A stretch of DNA of 64,000 bases from Amycolatopsis azurea DSM 43854 (GTDB lineage: Bacteria > Actinomycetota > Actinomycetes > Mycobacteriales > Pseudonocardiaceae), in assembly GCF_001995215.1 (NCBI RefSeq), contig NZ_MUXN01000008.1:138880-202879 (forward strand), in the 5' to 3' direction. Below the pieces are notes generated by a model. The model did no database searches, was not told the DNA's origin, and saw nothing but the letters and a program-made list of their open reading frames with translations. Of the stretch, positions 60,696 through 64,000 are shown in pieces. Both the position numbers and the translations under genes were made by a program. Every line of letters begins with the position of its first letter. Position 1 is the stretch's first letter.

Positions 60696-61328
60696 TCAGA
60701 TCAATCCCTCACGCAGTGCGTAAGCCACCGCGTGCGACCGGTTCCGGAGCTGGAACCGGTTGGTCACGTCGTGCAGGATGCTCTTCACCGTGCGCTGCGA
60801 ATAGCAGAGCTGGTCGGCGATCTCCTGTGTCGAGAACCCCGACGCGACCAGCTTGAGCACCTCGGTCTCCCGGTTGCTCATGCCGCCCATGTGCAGGCCA
60901 CGCGGCTGCAACACCTGACGTTGCAGCCGCGAGACCCGGTGCAGGAGCCTGCCGAGCAGGTCGGGCGGGAGCGCGCCCTCCCCGGCGGCGGCCGCCTTGA
61001 TCAGCCGGACCAGGACGTCGGCGCCCGCCTCCGAGCGGCGGGCGACCGCGCAGACGCCGTGCTCGATGGCGCTGAGGATCTCGTTGTCGTCGACCTCACC
61101 CGCGACGAGCACGATGCGGGTGTACCCCTGGTGGTGCAGCGCGGACAGGAGTTGTGTCATGGCCTCGTCGAGGCGATCGGTGACCAGGAGGGCCACCATG
61201 CCCGGGTCGGCGGTCTCCCCGTCCACCAGCCAGACGTCGTCACGGGAGCGGAGCGTCATGCAGACGCCGTTGTGCAGAATCGGATCGGTGGCGCGGACGA
61301 CCACCGGTGTCCTGTTCGGTTCGAACAT
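60696..61328 (-). CDS. LuxR-family regulator with degenerate receiver-like domain
   Basis: 210 residues. N-terminal 120 residues look like a response-regulator fold (VVVRATDPILHNGVCMTLRS, VDDNEILSAIEHGV) but the acidic pair at the start is replaced by ATD, so phosphorylation is doubtful. C-terminal LuxR helix-turn-helix (MSNRETEVLKLVASGFSTQEIADQLCYSQRTVKSILHDV, about 148-187). ATG at 61326-61328 after GGGAATGGGAATC. In the same transcript as the Pvc16-like gene. Confidence 0.85.
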   Translation of the reverse strand: MFEPNRTPVVVRATDPILHNGVCMTLRSRDDVWLVDGETADPGMVALLVTDRLDEAMTQLLSALHHQGYTRIVLVAGEVDDNEILSAIEHGVCAVARRSEAGADVLVRLIKAAAAGEGALPPDLLGRLLHRVSRLQRQVLQPRGLHMGGMSNRETEVLKLVASGFSTQEIADQLCYSQRTVKSILHDVTNRFQLRNRSHAVAYALREGLI

Positions 61329-61380
61329 GTGATTCCCATTCCCCTCGAACTGCGCGAGGGCCCCACCCCTCGCACTGCTA

Positions 61381-61398
61381 CTCACCCTGCCGGGTGAG
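61381..61398. repeat. Short hairpin upstream of the solo LuxR gene
   Basis: CTCACCC-tgcc-GGGTGAG, 7-base exact stem (61381-61398), in the 162-base gap between two LuxR-type regulator genes. A second dyad GGGAC/GTCCC lies about 20 bases further on. Confidence 0.5.
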
Positions 61399-61436
61399 GT
61401 GTCCCGGGCGCATGGGACTCCGGTCCCGGAATTGCC

Positions 61437-61482
61437 CGAAAAGCCGCCCTTATCGGGGTCGCTTTTTCAACGGCGGCTTTCG
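61437..61482 (-). terminator. Terminator-like hairpin after the NarL-type gene
   Basis: On the minus strand, CGAAAGCCGCC (61472-61482) and GGCGGCTTTTCG (61437-61448) pair with a single-base bulge around a 23-base loop; the second arm contains the run TTTT. It lies 8 bases after the response-regulator stop (61491), where termination is expected. Confidence 0.55.
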
Positions 61483-61490
61483 TGGTGGCT

Positions 61491-62138
61491 TCAACGACCC
61501 AGCCCGGCTTCGCGGGCGCGCACGATCGCCTCGGCGCGGTCGGCGACGTGGAGTTTGCTGAACACGTTGGAAATGTGGTTCCGCACGGTCTTCGGGCTGA
61601 GACAGAGTGTGCTGGCGATGACGGTGTTGCTGTGCCCGCCGGCGATGAGCGAGAGGACCTCTCGTTCGCGGACGGTCAGTTCCGGGAACACCGTGTCCGT
61701 GTTCGGCTGCGTCTGATTGAAGAAGCCGAGGACTCGCGTCGCGATGTCGGGCCCGAAGATCGCTTCGCGCCTCGCGACGGCGTGAACGGCGCGGATGATT
61801 TCGTCGGGTTCGGCGTCCTTGAGCAGATATCCGCGCGCTCCGGCGCGCATCGCGGAGAAGACCGACTCGCTCTCGTCCGCCATCGTCAGCATCAGCACGC
61901 CGACGCCGGGCTGTTCGGCGACGATGTGCCGGGTCGCTTCGGCGCCGCTGATGTCGGGCAGGTGCAGGTCCATGACCACGACGTCGGGCGAGAGGGCGCT
62001 CGCCGCACTGATCGCGTGCGCCCCGCTCGCGGCCTCGCCGACGACGTCGACCTGGGGTTCGTTGGCCAGCAGCGTGCAGACCCCGAACCGGAACAACGGA
62101 TGGTCGTCGACCACGAGCACGCGCAGGCGTTCGTTCAT
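61491..62138 (-). CDS. NarL/LuxR-type response regulator, orphan
   Basis: 215 residues. Receiver domain with VVDD (9-12), phospho-Asp in VVVMDLHLP (D57), LTMADES and KDAEPDE, plus C-terminal LuxR helix-turn-helix (LTVREREVLSLIAGGHSNTVIASTLCLSPKTVRNHISNVFSKL). No kinase is adjacent, so it is an orphan or partnered elsewhere. ATG at 62136-62138. A 601-base gene-free stretch with palindromes lies upstream of it. Confidence 0.93.
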   Translation of the reverse strand: MNERLRVLVVDDHPLFRFGVCTLLANEPQVDVVGEAASGAHAISAASALSPDVVVMDLHLPDISGAEATRHIVAEQPGVGVLMLTMADESESVFSAMRAGARGYLLKDAEPDEIIRAVHAVARREAIFGPDIATRVLGFFNQTQPNTDTVFPELTVREREVLSLIAGGHSNTVIASTLCLSPKTVRNHISNVFSKLHVADRAEAIVRAREAGLGR

Positions 62139-62298
62139 ACGATCTCCCCCTGTCTCCCCGACGCGGCACGTTAGTGAGAGGGCCGGTCGCGGACAACGCG
62201 TGGTCCGGACAGCGGACCGGCAAGAATTAAACGCCTGATGAGTGTCGCGTATCGCGGGGATCCGCCCAAGTCATTAACCCCTTCGGCCCAGGGCGGGG

Positions 62299-62385
62299 GA
62301 GCAAGGGACCTTTGCTCACGTTAGTTAGTGCACTAACGAACGATAGCAAGGGTCCCTTGCTATCGCTTCTCTCAATGTTGAGAGA
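62299..62385. repeat. Composite palindrome, family C
   Basis: Modules: GAGCAAgGGaCCtTTGCTC (62299-62317), near-palindrome CGTTAGTTAGTG/CACTAACGAACG (62319-62342), perfect 25-base palindrome CGATAGCAAGGG-T-complement (62341-62365), and TCTCTCAA-tg-TTGAGAGA (62368-62385). Same order as 28517-28608. Lies in the 601-base gap 62139-62739, the longest gene-free stretch of the window. Confidence 0.88.
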
Positions 62386-62392
62386 GGTGTAG

Positions 62393-62479
62393 GTCCGTGA
62401 AGGCCCCCTTGCCTACCCTGTAGGTCCGTGAAGGACTCCTTGAGGGACCCTGGGTCCCTCAAGGAGTCCTTCACGGACC
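62393..62479. repeat. Half element plus perfect 57-base palindrome, family D
   Basis: 62393-62418 repeats only the left arm and loop start of the 28661 element (GTCCGTGAAGGCCCCCTTGC, CTACCC). It is followed by a complete palindrome with exact 28-base arms (62423-62450 and 62452-62479) around one T. At 28661 the situation is reversed: first element whole, second halved. Confidence 0.88.
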
Positions 62480-62545
62480 ACGGCACCACCCCAAGAGCTT
62501 CAGGAACCTCAAAAACCCCAGTGACCCCCCAAGTCGCAGCGGGTG

Positions 62546-62568
62546 CGCGTGAAGGCCCCCTTCACGCG
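62546..62568. repeat. Short palindrome in the same gap
   Basis: Exact 10-base arms CGCGTGAAGG (62546-62555) and CCTTCACGCG (62559-62568) around CCC. Related to the GTGAAGG core of family D. Between it and neighbouring elements the sequence is unremarkable. Confidence 0.75.
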
Positions 62569-62606
62569 GCTCAGCCGAGGAAACTCGCCCTTCGCAGCGG
62601 CCACCC

Positions 62607-62664
62607 AAGTACATGAAGGGGTCCTTCACGGAGCTAGGCGCAAGCAAGGGGGCCTTCATGTACC
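62607..62664. repeat. Chimeric family B/D element
   Basis: Starts AAGTACATGAAGG like family B and ends GCAAGCAAGGGGGCCTTCATGTAC like its right arm, but the inside of the left arm reads GGTCCTTCACGGAG, a family D piece. Only the outer 11 bases of the arms pair. Looks like recombination between element types. Confidence 0.75.
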
Positions 62665-62709
62665 GAAGCAGCGCCCCAAGGCGCAGCCGAGCCCCAAAGC
62701 ACAGGCGAC

Positions 62710-62726
62710 AGCAAAGGTCCCTTGCT
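62710..62726. repeat. Isolated family C core
   Basis: AGCAAAGGTCCCTTGCT, a 17-base near-palindrome equal to the core module of family C, 13 bases before the stop of the downstream gene at 62740. Probably a terminator remnant. Confidence 0.6.
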
Positions 62727-62739
62727 CTCTTTTCGCAGG

Positions 62740-63576
62740 TCAGGCGAAGGCGGCGGCGTGCTCCCGAGCCCAGTCGTCGAACGTCAGCGGCGCCCGGCCG
62801 AGAAGGTCGCGAACGGTGTCGAACACGATCTTCTCGTTCCCGGCGGACTGCCGTTTGAGCTCGAAGATCCCGTCGACCGCCGAAGCGGGCCACCCGAAGC
62901 CGAGCATCCGCGCGCGGGCGTCGGCTTCGGGCTCTTCGACGTAGGTCAGCTGTCGGCCGAGGGCGTCGCCGAGGATCTCGACCTGCCGCCGCGTCGTGAG
63001 CGCTTCGCCGCCGGTGATCGGATACGTCTTGCCCGCGTGCCCGTCGGTGGTCAGCACGGTCGCGGCGACCGCGGCGATGTCGCGGACGTGCACCAGCGCG
63101 GACGCCGGATCGCCTTCGGGGACACGGATGACGCCGTCACCGCGCACGGCGTGCAGCCAGGCGAACCGGTTGTCCATGAACGTACCGGGACGCAGGATCG
63201 TCCAGTCCGGCCCGGCCTCCCGCACGGCCTGCTCGGCGGCGGTGTGCACCAGCGAGATCGGATCGGTCTGTCCGAAGTGGACTCCGGTCGTCGAAAGCTT
63301 GACGACGTGCGCGACACCGGAGGCGGCCTTGAGCACGGTTCGTTCCTGGGAGAGCGGGTCCGAGCCGTGGCCGGAGGTCAGGACGAAGACGCGCTCGACG
63401 CCGTCGAGCAGCGCGGGGTCGAAAGCGTCGAGATCGCCGGCGGCGACTTCGGCGCGCGGATCGATCCGGGCGCGGGCGGGGTCGCGCGTCAGGGCGCGTA
63501 CGCGGGCGCCTTTGTCCAGCAACGCCGGGACGAGTTCGCGGCCGATTTTGCCGGTGGAACCGAGAACGAGGATCAT
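62740..63576 (-). CDS. NmrA-like NAD(P)-binding protein
   Basis: 278 residues, atypical short-chain dehydrogenase fold: ILVLGSTGKIGRELV (2-16) is the dinucleotide loop (GxxGxxG). The active-site Tyr is not evident, as in NmrA/azoreductase-like sensors; LRPGTFMDNRF near 128 is typical of this group. Reduces quinones or senses the NAD(P) ratio in relatives; here the role is unknown. The partial MFS gene lies 10 bases upstream on the same strand. Confidence 0.88.
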   Translation of the reverse strand: MILVLGSTGKIGRELVPALLDKGARVRALTRDPARARIDPRAEVAAGDLDAFDPALLDGVERVFVLTSGHGSDPLSQERTVLKAASGVAHVVKLSTTGVHFGQTDPISLVHTAAEQAVREAGPDWTILRPGTFMDNRFAWLHAVRGDGVIRVPEGDPASALVHVRDIAAVAATVLTTDGHAGKTYPITGGEALTTRRQVEILGDALGRQLTYVEEPEADARARMLGFGWPASAVDGIFELKRQSAGNEKIVFDTVRDLLGRAPLTFDDWAREHAAAFA

Positions 63577-63586
63577 CGAAAACTCC

Positions 63587-64000
63587 TTAGTGGTTGCGCC
63601 GCAAGGAGACGCGCGGCAGGAAGAGGGAGGCGACGAGGCCGACAGCCAGGGCGGGGACCATCACCCAGAACACGCCGTTGAGCGCGGAGGCGTACCCGGC
63701 TGGACTGTCGGTGCCGAACGAATTCGTGAACACCGCGCCGAAAACGGTCAGCCCGGCCGTGGTGCCGAGGGACCGCAGGAAACCGACGGTCGCCGATACG
63801 GCGCCGAGGTCGGTGCGGGCGACGTTCTGTTGTGCCGCCATGGAAAGCACCTGCATGTTGAGCCCGGCCGCCGCGCCGAACACGACGAGATAGGCGACGA
63901 CGAGCGGCAGGGGCGTCGCTTCGTCCATTGTGGACATCGCGAGCGCGGCGGCGAGGCCGAGGGTCATGCTGAGGATCGGTGCCCAGCGGTAGGCGCCGGT
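63587..64000 (-). CDS. MFS transporter, C-terminal part, start beyond window
   Basis: The last 137 codons of a major facilitator protein: about three and a half membrane helices, with GLNMQVLSMAAQQNVARTDLGAVSATVGFLRSLGTTAGLTVFGAVF, a loop and helix typical of DHA2-type 14-helix exporters, then a basic end LRRNH. The start lies right of 64000. The NmrA-like gene follows 10 bases later, suggesting one operon. Substrate unknown. Confidence 0.85.
   Translation of the reverse strand, partial: TGAYRWAPILSMTLGLAAALAMSTMDEATPLPLVVAYLVVFGAAAGLNMQVLSMAAQQNVARTDLGAVSATVGFLRSLGTTAGLTVFGAVFTNSFGTDSPAGYASALNGVFWVMVPALAVGLVASLFLPRVSLRRNH

Noticed and set aside
60278..61328. Complete contractile injection system
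   Set aside because: Only a Pvc16-like fragment is present; sheath, tube, spike and baseplate genes are absent from the window.

Overview
The window is high-GC actinomycete chromosome. GTG and TTG starts are common, most operons use ATGA or GTGA stop/start overlaps, and there are no rRNA, tRNA, phage or insertion-sequence genes. The gene repertoire suggests a Pseudonocardiaceae member, most likely Amycolatopsis or a close relative; this rests on gene content and style, not on a database match. From memory, many genes follow the M. tuberculosis Rv3307-Rv3278c neighbourhood: purine nucleoside phosphorylase, M20 amidohydrolase, a small gamma-glutamylcyclotransferase-like protein, lpdA, glpD, an acyl-CoA carboxylase alpha chain, maf, the epsilon and beta chains, birA and a PH-domain membrane protein. 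Lineage-specific genes are inserted between these.

Layout. 1-4.8 kb: partial nucleoside phosphorylase, two membrane proteins, a divergent MerR regulator with a clear symmetric operator, and a membrane Ser/Thr kinase. 4.9-10.4 kb: mutA-mutB-meaB and a small secreted membrane protein. 10.6-15.0 kb: M20 amidohydrolase, a DUF559-type nuclease-like gene bracketed by 21-bp repeats and a DnaA-box-like cluster, gamma-glutamylcyclotransferase and lpdA. 15.1-18.0 kb: a class F-like sortase among three small secreted proteins, two of which end exactly at a QTGGG motif. 18.1-24.0 kb: glpF-glpK divergent from glpD, then an aldehyde dehydrogenase. 24.0-28.5 kb: acetyltransferase, two DUF1707 proteins, carboxylase alpha chain. 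28.9-36.8 kb: symporter, Maf, secreted GH3, PadR-controlled MFS exporter, serine hydrolase. 36.8-40.3 kb: XRE/DUF397 regulatory module and the carboxylase beta-epsilon pair. 40.5-49.5 kb: NarL-type two-component system, SRPBCC proteins, flavodoxin-fold reductase, AraC/GlxA regulator, YhhN protein, ArsR-SRPBCC operon, S9 peptidase, LysE exporter. 49.9-55.7 kb: MerR-thioredoxin pair, F420-type oxidoreductase, NlpC/P60 hydrolase, birA, HMG-CoA lyase. 55.8-64 kb: a TNT-domain toxin-like gene with a small partner, HisN-type phosphatase, an OmpR-type two-component system, a Pvc16-like protein, two LuxR-type regulators, an NmrA-like protein and a partial MFS transporter.

Metabolic theme. Propionyl-CoA carboxylation (alpha chain 25.5 kb, beta and epsilon chains 38.5-40.3 kb), the biotin ligase that would load the alpha chain (53.2 kb) and the B12 mutase with its GTPase chaperone (4.9-10 kb) make a nearly complete propionyl-CoA to succinyl-CoA route. 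HMG-CoA lyase and glycerol catabolism are also present.

Most unusual feature. The gaps between genes carry many long, often perfect, inverted repeats that fall into several sequence families. They sit mainly downstream of genes, and some are built from the same modules in the same order with reciprocal half-copies (28.5-28.9 kb against 62.3-62.7 kb). They look like a mosaic, spreading family of terminator-like palindromes.
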